The position numbers and the translations under genes are program-made. A DNA stretch of 64,000 bases from Chiridota heheva (lineage: Eukaryota > Echinodermata > Holothuroidea > Apodida > Chiridotidae): contig JAIGNY010001849.1 in the NCBI GenBank assembly GCA_020152595.1, forward strand, positions 181,501-245,500. Direction: 5' to 3'. Positions 44,985 to 56,968 of this stretch are shown here, piece after piece (within the stretch, counting starts at the first letter, position 1; each line of letters starts with the position of its first letter). Under the pieces are notes generated by a model. It saw only the letters and a list, made by a program, of their open reading frames with translations. It ran no database searches and was not told the origin of the DNA.

Positions 44985-46275
44985 ATTTCAGAATATCAAA
45001 GAAAATTTCCCCCAAATGAAAAAAATTGCCTGAAAATCATAGAAAATTACCTAAATTTGAAACAAATTACCAGAGAATTGAAGCAAATTGCCCGAAAATC
45101 AAAGAAAATTACCCGAAATGAAACAATTGCAAGATAGTTTGCTAACAATTGGAAGAAAAATTTGGCGAATATCCAAGAAAACTTCTCAAAAATCTAAAAG
45201 TTACCAAAAATGAAAAAAATTCAAGAAAATTTCCCAGAAATAAAGGAAACTTAAGAAATTTAACAGAAAATCGAAGGAAAACTGCACAAGAATCGAAGAG
45301 ATGATTGCCCGAAATAAAAGAAATTGAAAAAACATTCCCAAAAATTGGAAGAAAATTTTCAGAAAATCGAAGAACTGCCCAAAAATGAAAGAAATTGAAG
45401 AAAATTACCAAAAAATCATAAAACATATTGCCCAAAAATTAAAGAAAATTGTCCCGAAGAAATTAAGTTTTTGAAAATGAAACAAATTTGCCAAAAATCA
45501 AAAAGTTGCCCAAAATTGAAGAAATTGAACAAAAAATAATGAAAATTGTCAAAAAATCAAAGAGATGATTGCCCAAGAATGAAAGAATTTGAAGAAAATT
45601 ACCCGAAAATCATACGACATTATCCGAAAATCAAAGATTATTGCCTGAAAATGAAAAAAATTCAAGTTTCCGGAAATAAAACAAATCGAAGAGAATTGCC
45701 CAAACTTGAAAGAACTTGAACAGAAAATAATCAAAAATTGGCAAAAAATCAAAGAGATGATTGCTCAAAATAAAAGAAATTGAAGAAACATTCCATAAAA
45801 TTGGAAGAAAATTTAAAAATCAAAGAGAACTGCCTAAAAATGGAAGAAATTAAAGAAAATTAAAGAAAGTCATAGAACATTGCACAAAAATTGAAGAAAA
45901 TGAAGGAAATAAAAGAAGTCTCCGAAAATGAAACAAATTTCCAAAAAATCGGAGAGAATTGCCCAAACTGCCAAAAATAAAAATAAATAACCAAAAGTGC
46001 CCGAAAATCGAAGAAAATTTGCCCAAAATTGAAGAAATTGAAGATAATTCTCTAAAATTGAAGATAATTTCCCAAAATTGAAGAGAATTGCCCAAAAATG
46101 AAAAAATTTGAAGAAAATTACACAAAAATCACAGAACAAAAAACAAAAAAAATTAAAGAAGTTTCCAAAAAGGGAAACAAATTTTCCAAAATCGAAGAGG
46201 ATCGGCCAAATATGAAAGAAATTCAAGAAAATTACCTGAAAATTGAAGATAATTTGCCGAAAATCAAAATTTTTC
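44985..46275. repeat. Irregular A-rich repeat, ~1.3 kb, strongly strand-asymmetric
   Basis: Short modules ('gaaaattgccc', 'aaaaatcaaagaa', 'aatgaaagaaattgaagaa', 'aagttgcccaaaa') recur tens of times in changing order. A longer period is visible in places: 'aatcaaagagatgattgccc' near 45557 and 45748, and a related form near 45295. The plus strand is purine-rich with almost no T-rich runs. Minus-strand open frames rich in Phe are by-products. Confidence 0.85.
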
Positions 46276-46791
46276 TTATTTCACTATGAAGATGCATGCA
46301 AAGCCACCACCAAATTTGGGCAATATTTAACTTGATTCATTTTACAGTTTATTTAACTATAACATAGTGTATACCATGGTACCAGTACATATATCCCGCT
46401 ATTTACATTTACATACGGAATACCCCCTCCCCACCCTCCACACCTACTGAATCCACCCCCACTTTTACTGTAGGGTTTTCTATTTCTGAAGTGATTGTTA
46501 AAAACTGCCCTAATGTTATATATAGTCATGTACAACCTATGATTTTTTTTATCTTTCTTTGCATCAGACCCTTCTCCTGAATTTATATGCCGGGTATATC
46601 GTACCTGTATGTTATCTTATGATACCCTTAAGCATTCTAACCACAAAATGTTATTATTTTCCAATGAGTTCCCTACAAACTGAAAAATATTTGGGCGGAA
46701 AACAATAAATGCTAAGTACATAGGTAATTTAGGGCCATTTTTATGACTTGACTTTGGATCACCCCTTTTCTAAAATTCTGGATCCGTCCTT
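46276..46791. other. Unique stretch, no gene seen
   Basis: No exon or element recognised. Confidence 0.4.
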
Positions 46792-48116
46792 GTTAATGGA
46801 ACACATCCATACACCGTTAATGAAACACATCCATACACCGTTAATGAAACACATCCATACACCGTTAATGAAACACATCCATACACCGTTAATGAAACAC
46901 ATCCATAAACCGTTAATGAAACACATCCATACACCGTTAATGAAACACATCCATACACCATTAATGAAACACATCCATACACCGTTAATGAAACACATCC
47001 ATACACCGTTAATGGAACACATCCATAAAGCATTAATGAAACACATCCATAAACCGTTAATGGAACACATCCATAAACCGTTAATGGAACACATCCATAA
47101 ACCATTAATGGAACACATCCATAAAGCATCAATGGAACACATCCATAAACCGTTAATGGAACACATTCATAAAGCATCAATGGAACACATCCATAAACCG
47201 TTAATGGAACACATCCATACATTGTTAATGGAACACATCCATAAACCGTTAATGGAACACATCCATAAACCATTAATGGAACACATCCATAAAGCATCAA
47301 TGGAACACATCCATAAACCGTTAATGGAACACATTCATAAAGCATTAATGGAACACATCCATAAACCGTTAATGGAACACATCCATACACCGTTAATGGA
47401 ACACATCCATAAACCATTAATGGAACACATCCATAAAGCATCAATGGAACACATCCATAAACCGTTAATGGAACACATTCATAAAGCATTAATGGAACAC
47501 ATCCATAAACCGTTAATGGAACACATCCATAAACCGTTAATGGAACACATCCATACACCGTTAATGGAACACATCCATAAACCGTTAATGGAACACATCC
47601 ATACACTGTTAATGGAACACATCCATAAACCGTTAATGGAACACATCTATAAACCATTAATGGAACACATCCATAAACCGTTAATGGAACACATCCATAC
47701 ACCGTTAATGGAACACATCCATACACTGTTAATGGAACACATCCTTACACCATTAATGGAACACATCCATACACCGTTAATGGAACACATCCATACACTG
47801 TTAATGGAACACATCCATAAACCGTAAATGGAACACATCCATACACCGTTAATGGAACACATCCATAAACCGTTAATGGAACACATCCATACACTGTTAA
47901 TGGAACACATCCATAAACCGTTAATGGAACACATCCATACACTGTTAATGGAACACATCCATACACCGTTAATGGAACACATCCATAAACCGTTAATGGA
48001 ACACATCCATACACTGTTAATGAAACACATCCATAAACCGTTAATGGAAAACATCCATTAACCGTTAATGGAACACATCCATACACTGTTAATAGAACAC
48101 ATGCATACACCGTTAA
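46792..48116. repeat. 24-bp minisatellite, about 55 copies
   Basis: The unit is 'ccgttaatggaacacatcca' plus 'taaa' or 'taca'. The left ~9 units carry 'aatgaaacac' and mostly 'taca', while the rest carry 'aatggaacac'. Units with 'gcatcaatgg' recur in nearly regular blocks of 6-7 units (47.1-47.5 kb), revealing block duplications. The period is a multiple of three, so open frames of up to 359 codons run on both strands (EHIHKPLM repeats). They are not genes by any other sign. Confidence 0.97.
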
Positions 48117-48571
48117 CCTTTAAATGCATTTCACACATGAAGCTATCCAATGATGGACTGCAGCTTGAATAGTATTGGACTTTTTAAAACAAATTCGCAG
48201 GAGAAACGTTTATTGTGAAACCAGGGATGTCAAACCCATTCATATGATGTCACTCATAACAATGTAACATTTGACCACACACATCTTCATATCCACCAAC
48301 TTGATCAATTTAGAACAACAATAAAGAATAACTTGCCTAGGACCATTAAATTCCAAGCCTCCATTTGACAGACACAACTTTATTTTCCTCTGAGTAATTA
48401 CATAGCGGCCTAAATGAGGTAATCAAGGGAGTGAGCTAATTATTGTAGAAGGTTATGAAATATTCATTTGTTTCTTTTTTTTAAAGAAAAAGTAGGTGGG
48501 AATGTCATGTGAGATTGTTCGTATGTCTAAAAAGACCACATAATGTGAGCTACCATACACTCTTAGAAAAA
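48117..48571. other. Unique stretch, no gene seen
   Basis: No exon or element recognised. Confidence 0.4.
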
Positions 48572-48925
48572 CAGGGTTCCAAAGAAGGCATGGTTCCAAA
48601 GAAGAGATGGTTCCAAAGGAGGGATGGTTCCACAGAAGACATGGTTCCAAAGAAGGGATGGTTCCAAAAAAAGGATGGTTCCAAAGAAGGCATGGTTCCA
48701 AAGAAGGCATGGTTCCAAAGAAGGTATGCTTCCAAAGAAGGTATGGTTCCAAAGAAGACATGGTTCTAAGAAGGGACGGTTCCAAAGAAGACAAGGTTCC
48801 AAAGAAGGCATGGTTACAAAGAAGGTATGGTTCCAAAGAAGGCATGGTTTCAAAGAAGGTATGATTTCAAAGAAGGTATGGTTTCAAAGAAGACATGGTT
48901 CTGAGAAGGGATGGTTTTAAAGAAG
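48572..48925. repeat. 17-18-bp minisatellite, about 20 copies
   Basis: The unit is 'ggttccaaagaaggcat' with gacat, ggtat and gggat variants. The right end degrades (ggtttcaaag, ggttctaag). Open frames on both strands are by-products. Confidence 0.93.
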
Positions 48926-49394
48926 GGACAAAATAAGAACCCTTTTTTCTAAGAAACTCTTAGAAATACAGTAATCCTTGAAGAACCCGGGAAGCTTCTA
49001 TATACAGGACAAGCTGGAACCCAATTTTCTTAAGAATGTAGATAACAAGTATAATATTATCTATATTGCGAACATTTTATGTCTACCTAAATGATAGAAT
49101 TATCCGTGTTTTCTTGTCATTCTTATCATATAGCACTATCTTTCAAATGATGATAATTTGTTTTAGTATACACTTCAAACCTTCAATATTACCACATATT
49201 ACTAATATTGACAACAGAATATCAACTTTTCTTGAAGACTTTTCCTTTATGATCAGTGCAATGATCCCATAATTTCCCATGAAGAAATCATTCCCCCCCC
49301 CCTCCCCCCACACACACCCAACAGAACAATGACAAACTTGGTAACTTGAGGAAAAATTAATAGTGGTGTTCGACAAATTCAGTAGCGATGCAGA
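48926..49394. other. Unique stretch, no gene seen
   Basis: C-run and CA-run at 49291-49318. No exon supported. Confidence 0.4.
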
Positions 49395-50345
49395 GCAAAC
49401 CAGAACCAAAAGGTTTTGTGGTTCCGATGCTGTTTTTCCATATGTTGATTAATTTGCAAGTTTCGTAAAAAGTGTCATGTCATTGCATATTATGAAATAT
49501 TTGTTTCAGGATATTTATTCATAAAGCCATGACCACCATGCAAGATGCAGATCAATAAAATATACATACTGTACCTATTGACAACACTAGCATATGCATA
49601 ATAATCAACTATGTTATCATAGCAAGTATGATGCAAAACAGACATATGGTTGCTCATGTATCATATTTGAAGAATTTTAGATTAAGCCCCACCTACTCAT
49701 TAATATGCATGGTATCACCACCATAACCAATAAGGCAAATCCACAGACCATGGGCTATCTGTTATCACATATGACTTGAATCCAGTTTATCATTCTGTAG
49801 ATACCGTGATTACAAGCTTTTTTTCAGCAAAATCATATTAAACCCGGCTTACTATTCATACTAATGAAATTCAACGTTTTTATACCATGAACATGTACAC
49901 AATAGCAATTATCATGGCTGTACCAAATATGAAAGAAAAAGATATATGTGGATGTTATAATATGAGCATTTCACAATTTTACATTAAGCCCCGCCTACTC
50001 ATTAATATGTATGACATCACCACCAAAAAACAGGGCACATCTACAAACCATGGGCTATCTGTGCATAACATGACTTGATTCCAGTTTATTGTTCTTTAGA
50101 TATCGTGTTTACAAGCACTTTTCAACAAAATCATATTAAGCCCCGCCCACTATGCATACTGTATTAATGAAATTCAAAGTTTTTATACTATGACCATGTA
50201 CTGTACACACTAGCAAACATCATAACTACCAAATATGATACAAAACATGTCTATGGTTGTTAAAATATAGGTTTTCAAGATTTTTACATTAAGCCCCGCC
50301 TACTGATTAATATGCATGACATCGCCACCAAAATCAATAGAAGAC
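49395..50345 (-). repeat. ~1-kb dispersed element family, copy 4 (tail present, head absent)
   Basis: Starts with 'accaaaaggttttgtggttc' (reverse complement of the tail of copy 1 at about 2060-2085) and contains 'aagccccgcc' motifs at about 49685, 49985, 50140 and 50292. Subunit starts at about 49876 and 50178 are 302 bp apart. Copy 1 and copy 4 together define the tail, copies 1 and 2 define the head. Confidence 0.72.
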
Positions 50346-50511
50346 ATTAATTAAAGTCAACACCACAATTTGTAGATTGTTAATGTCACACCAAAATGTA
50401 CTAGAAATTGGACAAAATGGCAAATCATTTACGAGTTTATATGAGCAATCAAAACCCACCAGATATTCATTCAAGCCACAACGCTGCTCTTGCTCTAAAT
50501 GAAAACATTCT

Positions 50512-50960
50512 CAAAAATCCTTTTTCCCCTTCTTTTAGTTTTGTGAACCACCCAAGTTTTCCCCCTTCTTTCACTTTTGTGAACCACCATAGTTTTCCCC
50601 CCTCCTTTCACTTTTGTGAACCACCATAGTTTTCCCCCCTTCTTTTACTTTTGTGAACCACCATAGTTTTCCCCCCTTCTTTAAGTTTTGTGAACCACCA
50701 TAGTTTTCCCTTTTCTTTAAGTTTTGTGAACCACCATAGTGTGGTCTAAAATCTAGCCGTCTTTAAGTTTGAGAACCACCACAGTAAGACCTAGCATCCT
50801 TTTCCCCCTTCTTTAAGTTTTGAGATTCACTACAGTCAGGCCTAAAATCCCATTTCCCCTTCTTTGTTTTGAGAACCACCATTAGTAAGGCCTAAAATCC
50901 CTTTCCCCCTTTTTTTAATTTAAGAACCACCACAGTAAGGCCAAAAATCTTTTTTTTCCT
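50512..50960. repeat. ~37-bp minisatellite, about 10 copies, polar degeneration
   Basis: The unit is 'ttttccccccttctttaagt' plus 'tttgtgaaccaccatag'. Left copies are close to consensus. Right copies lengthen and diverge ('gtaaggcctaaaatcc' inserted). Confidence 0.9.
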
Positions 50961-51044
50961 TTTTTTTTTGCTTCCTCAAGATTAAGTATCAAGAGCAATT
51001 ATAAAACAATTTAAACACTTCACTTCAATTTCAGACTGTTGCTT

Positions 51045-51835
51045 CCTTTTATTTTACTTACTCATGCTGTTTGTGCTATTTTACTCACTCATGCTGTTTG
51101 TGCTATTTTACTCACTCATGCTGTTTGTGCTATTTTACTCACTCATGCTGTTTGTGCTATTTTACTCACTCATGCTGTTTGTGCTATTTTACTCACTCAT
51201 GCTGTTTATGCTATTTTACTCACTCATGCTGTTTATGCTATTTTACTCACTCATGCTGTTTGTGCTATTTTACTCACTCATGCACATGTTTGTGCTATTT
51301 TACTCACTCATGCTGTTTGTGCTATTTTACTTACTCATGCTGTTTGTGCTATTTTACTTACTCATGCACATGTTTGTGCTATTTTACTCACTCATGCTGT
51401 TTGTGCTATTTTACTCACTCATGCACATGTTTGTGCTATTTTACTCACTCATGCACATGTTTGTGCTATTTTACTCACTCATGCTGTTTGTGCTATTTTA
51501 CTCACTCATGCACATGTTTGTGCTATTTTACTCACTCATGCTGTTTATGCTATTTTACTCACTCATGCTGTTTATGCTATTTTACTCACTCATGCTGTTT
51601 GTGCTATTTTACTCACTCATGCACATGTTTGTGCTATTTTACTCACTCATGCTGTTTGTGCTATTTTACTCACTCATGCACATGTTTGTGCTATTTTACT
51701 CACTCATGCACATGTTTGTGCTATTTTACTCACTCATGCTGTTTCTGCTATTTTACTCACTCATGCTGTTTCTGCTATTTTACTCACTCATGCTGTTTCT
51801 GCTATTTTACTCACTCATGCTGTTTCTGCTATTTG
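51045..51835. repeat. 27/30-bp minisatellite, about 28 units of two types
   Basis: Short units ('ctcatgctgtttgtgctatt' plus 'ttactca', 27 bp) and long units with 'gcacatgtttgtg' (30 bp) are mixed. Sub-variants are tttatgc and, only in the last four units, tttctgc. Blocks such as short(tttatg)x2-short-long recur at 51190-51290 and 51535-51620. Both unit lengths are multiples of three and stop-free in all plus frames, so three overlapping open frames of about 270 codons result. Confidence 0.97.
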
Positions 51836-53259
51836 GGATGTTCTTTCCCTTGCCTGACTGTAAGGAAGGTCTTTTGAATAATTGTCCTTCATCACTATCG
51901 TTCTGTTAAACTAAGTGTCTTATGGGTCATGCAAAACACTGGAACTAAAAACAGGTAGCAGGAGTTTTAACTATTCGATGAGATCGCAAGTAAAAGAAAC
52001 ACCAAAACAATTATTATTTCAAATTCCTATGTTGCGGATACAATGATTCAGACAGAGCAAAACCTGTGACACAACTGAAACTTTCAAATCCAGGGGCTGC
52101 TTTGATATGCACCGCTGGTAAACAAACCCAGTACCCAACGCCTGCTGGTAAACAAACCCAGTACCCAATGCTATGCGGGCAAATACGCTAGCATTCAAGG
52201 CATCAATTAAACCAAACAGCCTGGCCAAAATAAATTCAAAGATTCAATTGATTAATGATTTAAACAATGAGATAAACTCTGGTGACTTTCTAACTTTGAA
52301 AGTCACCTTCTCATTAATTATAAAAAACATATTATCTCGTTACGCTGACACACTCGTTACAAAGAGGCAAGATGTAATCTCAAGTTCTTGTGGGTGGTGG
52401 GCTTCATTTCTCCGCAGTAACAGCAACATTAAACAGGCAAAAGTGGTTGCCACACCATGGATGTAGGGATTTTTACAAAGATAGGGATTTTTTAAGAAGA
52501 AAAACAAATGTCGCCCCTATTTTTGGCGAGATAGTGGCAGCAGAGGAGGCAAACAAATAACTTTTTATATATTGTTTTTATGTCTAATGTGAGAATCATG
52601 AGAGAGCTGTTATAGAACTCCCTGTTTTGATCCTGTTTTGATGCACTCAAGTCCTAAGGACAAAGGGTAACCTTGATGGACAAAATTGGTACTCAGATCT
52701 GTCAATTATAACAGAGCAAATAAACTGCCTCCATTTTGAATGACAGGTTTACACCTTATTTGAAACACCACTCCACAATTAACTAATCCCTTAATAAGAT
52801 ATGTGCATTTACAAGGATCTAAAGACTGTAGCCACTTCTTGAATCCAGATGTCCTTTCAAATATTAAAAACATTTAAGGTACTTGAAGTAGATAAACATA
52901 GAAAACTACAAAACTAGTTTTCAAAGAAAACAAATTCCAAATCAGCATGTATAATATTTACAATGAAATCTATCGAGGTCAGATCACCCCACCCTAAAAA
53001 GTCAAAACACTAATTAAGAAAAAACATATGTAGGCCTACAGATTAGGATGAATATATGATAGCAAGCTTAGAAACTTGACACAAAAGAAAAGCAATTAGC
53101 ATGCCAATCTTGATCGATCCATCTATCCAATGATTTCCCTAACCCATCCTCTTTCTTCTCCATCACCAAGTCTTTCCTCTCTCCCACCTTCCACCAGCCC
53201 CTGCTCATGCATCAAGTTCACTTGATTAACCACACATCGCAAATGATGCAAATTCACTT
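51836..53259. other. Unique stretch, no gene seen
   Basis: A 22-bp duplication 'tggtaaacaaacccagtacc' (twice, 52117 and 52144) is present. The plus open frame 52173-52466 has no splice support or known domain. Confidence 0.4.
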
Positions 53260-53990
53260 GCTGCTCATCACATGTTTTCCACCCTGCCATCCCACCCTCT
53301 GTTCTGCATGTCCTATCCTATATTCCTCCCTACAGGAAATCATACATGAAATCCAGATACCATTCCACAACATAGCCCATATGCCATCACACATGCAATC
53401 AAGATGACATCTCACCATATGCCTTGCCACCCTGTCCAATATACCATGCCATTCTGTCCCACACGCCATCCCTCTTTGTCCCATATACCATGTTACCTTG
53501 TCCCACACCCCATCCCTCTCTGTTCCATATGCCATCCTACCCTGTCCCACATGCCATCCTTTCATGTACTACATGCCATCCCACCCTGTCCTACAGGCCA
53601 TTCCATCCTATCCCACATGCCACCCCACCCTGTCCTAAAGGCCATTCCATCCTATAACCCATGCCATCCAACCTTGTCCCACATGCCATCCCAAACTGTC
53701 ATAACTGCCATGACACTACCTTGTTATACATGCCACGCCATCCTGTCCCACATGATATTCCACCCTGTCCTATATGTCATGACATCCTGTCCCACATACC
53801 ATGGTACCCTGCTGCACATGCCACCCTGTCCCACATTTCATACCATCATGTCCCCCATGACATCCCACCTTCATCCTAATTCATACATCTACCAATCATT
53901 CTACCATCATTCTGACATCCTGTTTATCTGCCATCCTCCATTCCTCAAGATTCCCCATTCACCTACCATCCCCATCACCTAACATCCCCC
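53260..53990. repeat. Degenerate ~20-bp repeat ('catgccatcccaccctgtcc')
   Basis: Units such as 'accctgtcccacatgccatc' recur from about 53400 to 53860 with many substitutions, and fade on both sides. It is an old array. Confidence 0.85.
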
Positions 53991-54454
53991 ATTCATCTAC
54001 CATCATCCATTCACTATACCAACCCACGTTTTGCCATCCATCATGCCAATATTGTGCCCTGACATCTACGACATGGCTACTCGAAGCACCCTCTCTAAAT
54101 ATTTCTTAAATAATGTGTATGCTGTGTCCGCTTAAATCATTCCTGAAATAAACTCTGTAAGTACAGTGTATGTATAATTGTACACTATATGTATAGAGTG
54201 TAAGGGCAGTAATGCCTAAATTTTTGGTGACCTTGAGATGTTCGTTTTTTTAAAGTGGAAAAACTGAACAGCACTGATGTAAAGGTGCAAATGTTTCATA
54301 GCTAATCTACCAAATGCACTCTTTTCATCATTCCAACCTTCACTATAACCTCCATGATCTATCTACCAAATCAGAATGAAAATTCAGTACAGATTAATTT
54401 GCAGATTATCATAAGTCTATTATGTGTCCAATATTCAAGCAAAGACCTTCTTTT
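53991..54454. other. Unique stretch, no gene seen
   Basis: A short duplication 'gtaagtacagtgtatg..tgtacactatatgtatagagtg' near 54160-54200. No exon supported. Confidence 0.4.
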
Positions 54455-54600
54455 TTTTTGCTATTCATTAGCAAGACAATTCATTACAAATTCCATTCAG
54501 TCATCAGATCTATTATTCAACTTTTTTTTTTACTATTCATTCGCAGGACACTTCATTATAAATTCTAATCAGTCGCCATTTCTATTTTATCAACTTTTTT
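54455..54600. repeat. ~75-bp duplication, 2 copies
   Basis: 'ctattcattagcaagacaat' and 'ctattcattcgcaggacact' head two copies, each continuing with 'tcatta.aaattc.at.cagtc' and 'tattcaactttttttt'. Confidence 0.85.
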
Positions 54601-54715
54601 TCGTCCCAGAAAAAATCCAGGACAAACGGATGGACGGACGGGCGAATGGACGTACGAACAAATAGTAAAAATGCTATATCCCCTCTTCGCCAACTTCGTT
54701 GGTAAGGGGATAAGA
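54600..54715. mobile_element. Short dispersed element-like segment (GGACGGACGG and hairpin)
   Basis: 'ggatggacggacgggcgaat' is followed by 'atatcccctcttcgccaac' and 'ttcgttggtaaggggata', whose ends pair to form a hairpin. Segments of this form are common interspersed repeats in marine invertebrates. Class and borders are uncertain. Confidence 0.45.
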
Positions 54716-55551
54716 AATAACACATTTTCAGAAAGACTATTAAGTTGTTGTTTTTTGCAAACGATAAATGCCTGCAAACAAAATTGACTCCAACCAAAGT
54801 TTGTACATGGGATCCCCAGATGTTCAATAGGTCATTCAAGCTATTGTAATAAGAATTCACATGTCTGCGTGACGGTTCATTGTATTTCACATTGCAGCTG
54901 CTTGCTCATTAAGGTTGTATTAATTCCAATGTGCACCTCATGTTACATCCCTTCTTATCAAGTGTATCATTAACGATGTAAATTAATACAGTTCTATAGT
55001 TTCATAAAGATTTGATTACATTTCTCAATTTGACTGCAAAAAAAGAAGGTTTAATTAATCTTAAACTTCTTGTATCGTATCATGAAAATGAAATGTTAAT
55101 TAGCAAAATGCTTAATAATTAATTACACTGGGGAGCAATTCTCAGAATAAATTACTGTTTGGTACTGAGCAGTTGTGATAGATAAAGATGCAATTGAACT
55201 AATTAGCAAATTCCCTATGATGGCTAGATCTAAGCACCTTTATGTTACACTTGTTTTTTTGACTTGAGCAGCTGTATTGCCAACCGTTACCTAGTAGTTA
55301 ATAATCAGTGACAAAAAACAGGGTTGGATGGGTGGGTATTAAACACCTTTAGTCCTAATCAAAACATGGAATTAAGGGGACTTAGTGACAGCGTGTGTTT
55401 TGGGGCTGTGGAAGAAGGGGGACTTGTCACTCAGGTAGAAATCCATATTTGTTGTTGGATGTTGTCCCCCATGTGCATGCTCTGCTTACACTATCAATAC
55501 TGTACTGTTGTGCTATAATAACTGAAGTCTGTGAAAGAGTTTTGTCTTATT
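54716..55551. other. Unique AT-rich stretch, no gene seen
   Basis: No supported exon. A plus open stretch at 55370-55433 ending at 'cactcag' then GTAGAA is a very weak exon candidate. Confidence 0.35.
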
Positions 55552-56226
55552 TAATCAACCCAGGAAAGGTAAGCTTTACCTTATTCAATCAACCTAGGAA
55601 AGGTAAGCTTTACCTTAATCAACCCAGGAAAGGTATAAGCTTTACCTTATTCAATCAACCCAGGAAAGGTAAGCTTGACCTTATTCAATCAACCCAGGAA
55701 AGGTAAGCTTCACCTTATTCAATCAACCCAGGAAAGGTAAGCTTTACCTTATTCAATCAACCCAGGAAAGGTAAGCTTTACCTTATTCAATCAACCCAGG
55801 AAAGGTAAGCTTGACCTTATTCAATCAACCCAGGAAAGGTAAGCTTTACCTTATTCAATCAACCCAGGAAAGGTAAGCTTTACCTTATTCAATCAACCCA
55901 GGAAAGGTAAGCTTCACTTTATTCAATCAACCCAGAAAAGGTAAGCTTTACCTTATTCAATCAACCCAGGAAAGGTAAGCTTTACCTTATTCAATCAACC
56001 CAGGAGAGGTAACCTTACCTTATTCAATCAACCTAGGAAAGGTAATCTTTACCTTATTCAATCAACCCAGGAAAGGCAAGCTTTACCTTATTCAATCAAC
56101 CCAGGAAAGGTAAGCTTTACCTTATTCAATCAACCCAGGAAAGGTAAGCTTTACCTTATTCAATCAACCCAGGAAAGGTAGGCTTTACCTTATTTAATCA
56201 ACCCAGGAAAGGTAAGCTTTACCTGA
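55552..56226. repeat. 34-bp minisatellite, about 20 copies, each with a palindrome
   Basis: The unit is 'ttattcaatcaacccaggaa' plus 'aggtaagctttacc'. The segment AGGTAAGCTTTACCT is an interrupted palindrome, so every unit can form a small hairpin. Each unit also contains a match to the 5' splice site consensus (AAAG then GTAAGC). Copies are very similar in the middle, with deleted units near 55600 and 56005. Confidence 0.96.
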
Positions 56227-56675
56227 GCCTTTAAGAGTGATCTTTGGCTGATGCGGATAAAAAAAATAATAATAAATGGGCGAGTTTCAAAGTGGGTGGA
56301 TCTTAGTGTCCCTGGTGGGGCCTCAGGGCAAAATCCCAGGGAGCTTTGTGTTTTAGGGGTAAAAGTGGGGCATCTTCAAATAATTATTAGGTTTGAGGGT
56401 AAGGTCATCACAGGTATTCCCTCTTGACCTTAGGAAAATATATTTTTTACGGCCTAGCGAACTGGAAAATCATTAGCCTATTACAAGAGGCCCCCGATAC
56501 ATGGTCCTAAATAATGAAAAGTTACCAACTCTTGCGGTACAATGCAGTAGCAAAGTTTCTTTTTATATCAAATACGAACTCCATTTCAAATTTCTGGCTA
56601 CGGGATTGTAATGGAGTAGAAACAAACACAATGGCAACATGAAATAGATAGACAGAGAGACAGAAATGAACTCAC
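56227..56675. other. Short intergenic or intronic stretch
   Basis: Contains a 'ggtggggcctcagggcaaaa' fragment related to the 37.2/59.8-kb family (about 56290-56370). No exon apart from the next entry. Confidence 0.45.
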
Positions 56676-56752
56676 CGTCTCCTCCCTGAGCTTGCAGCCT
56701 CTGCAGCTGGTGCTGCTGCATCCTCCTCCTCTGCAATTCCACCAAGACCGTC
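56676..56752 (-). CDS. Internal coding exon of an unidentified gene (Gln/Arg-rich helix)
   Basis: 77 bp between an acceptor ('gttttgactaatag') and a strong donor (GACG then GTGAGTTCAT) on the minus strand. The single open frame encodes TVLVELQRRRMQQHQLQRLQ then AQGGD, a probable basic amphipathic helix. The start uses the last base of a split codon and the end leaves one base, so it cannot join directly to the 25348-25441 exon, which needs two bases. If it belongs to the PAWR-like gene, another exon must lie between. Codon choice (cag, ctg, gtc) is far more GC-rich than the surroundings, which supports real coding. Confidence 0.5.
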
Positions 56753-56968
56753 CTATTAGTCAAAACAAACATGAATATTCATAAGACAACCACATAGCTT
56801 ATTTCTTGATTTCATGGGTTAAATATTGCAGGTGGGATTTAAAGAAATTATATACAAAGCAAATACCTAGAGAAATAAACTTCTTCAGCTAGACGGGAAA
56901 ACTTGTTCATTGAAGTATCACTACCTGCCCCTATGGGTCAAATCCTGGTATTTTATACTATAACTCTC
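56753..56968. other. Short unique stretch beside the exon
   Basis: No further feature. It ends at the TTAA target site of the piggyBac-type element. Confidence 0.45.

Noticed and set aside
45142..46226. Phe-rich minus-strand proteins
   Set aside because: They are by-products of the purine-rich modular repeat, with no conserved frame.
46748..48110. 359-codon EHIHKPLM repeat protein
   Set aside because: A 24-bp unit gives open frames on both strands. Nothing else supports translation.
51039..51909. Three overlapping ~270-codon membrane-like proteins
   Set aside because: All three plus frames are equally open, as expected from a stop-free 27/30-bp unit.
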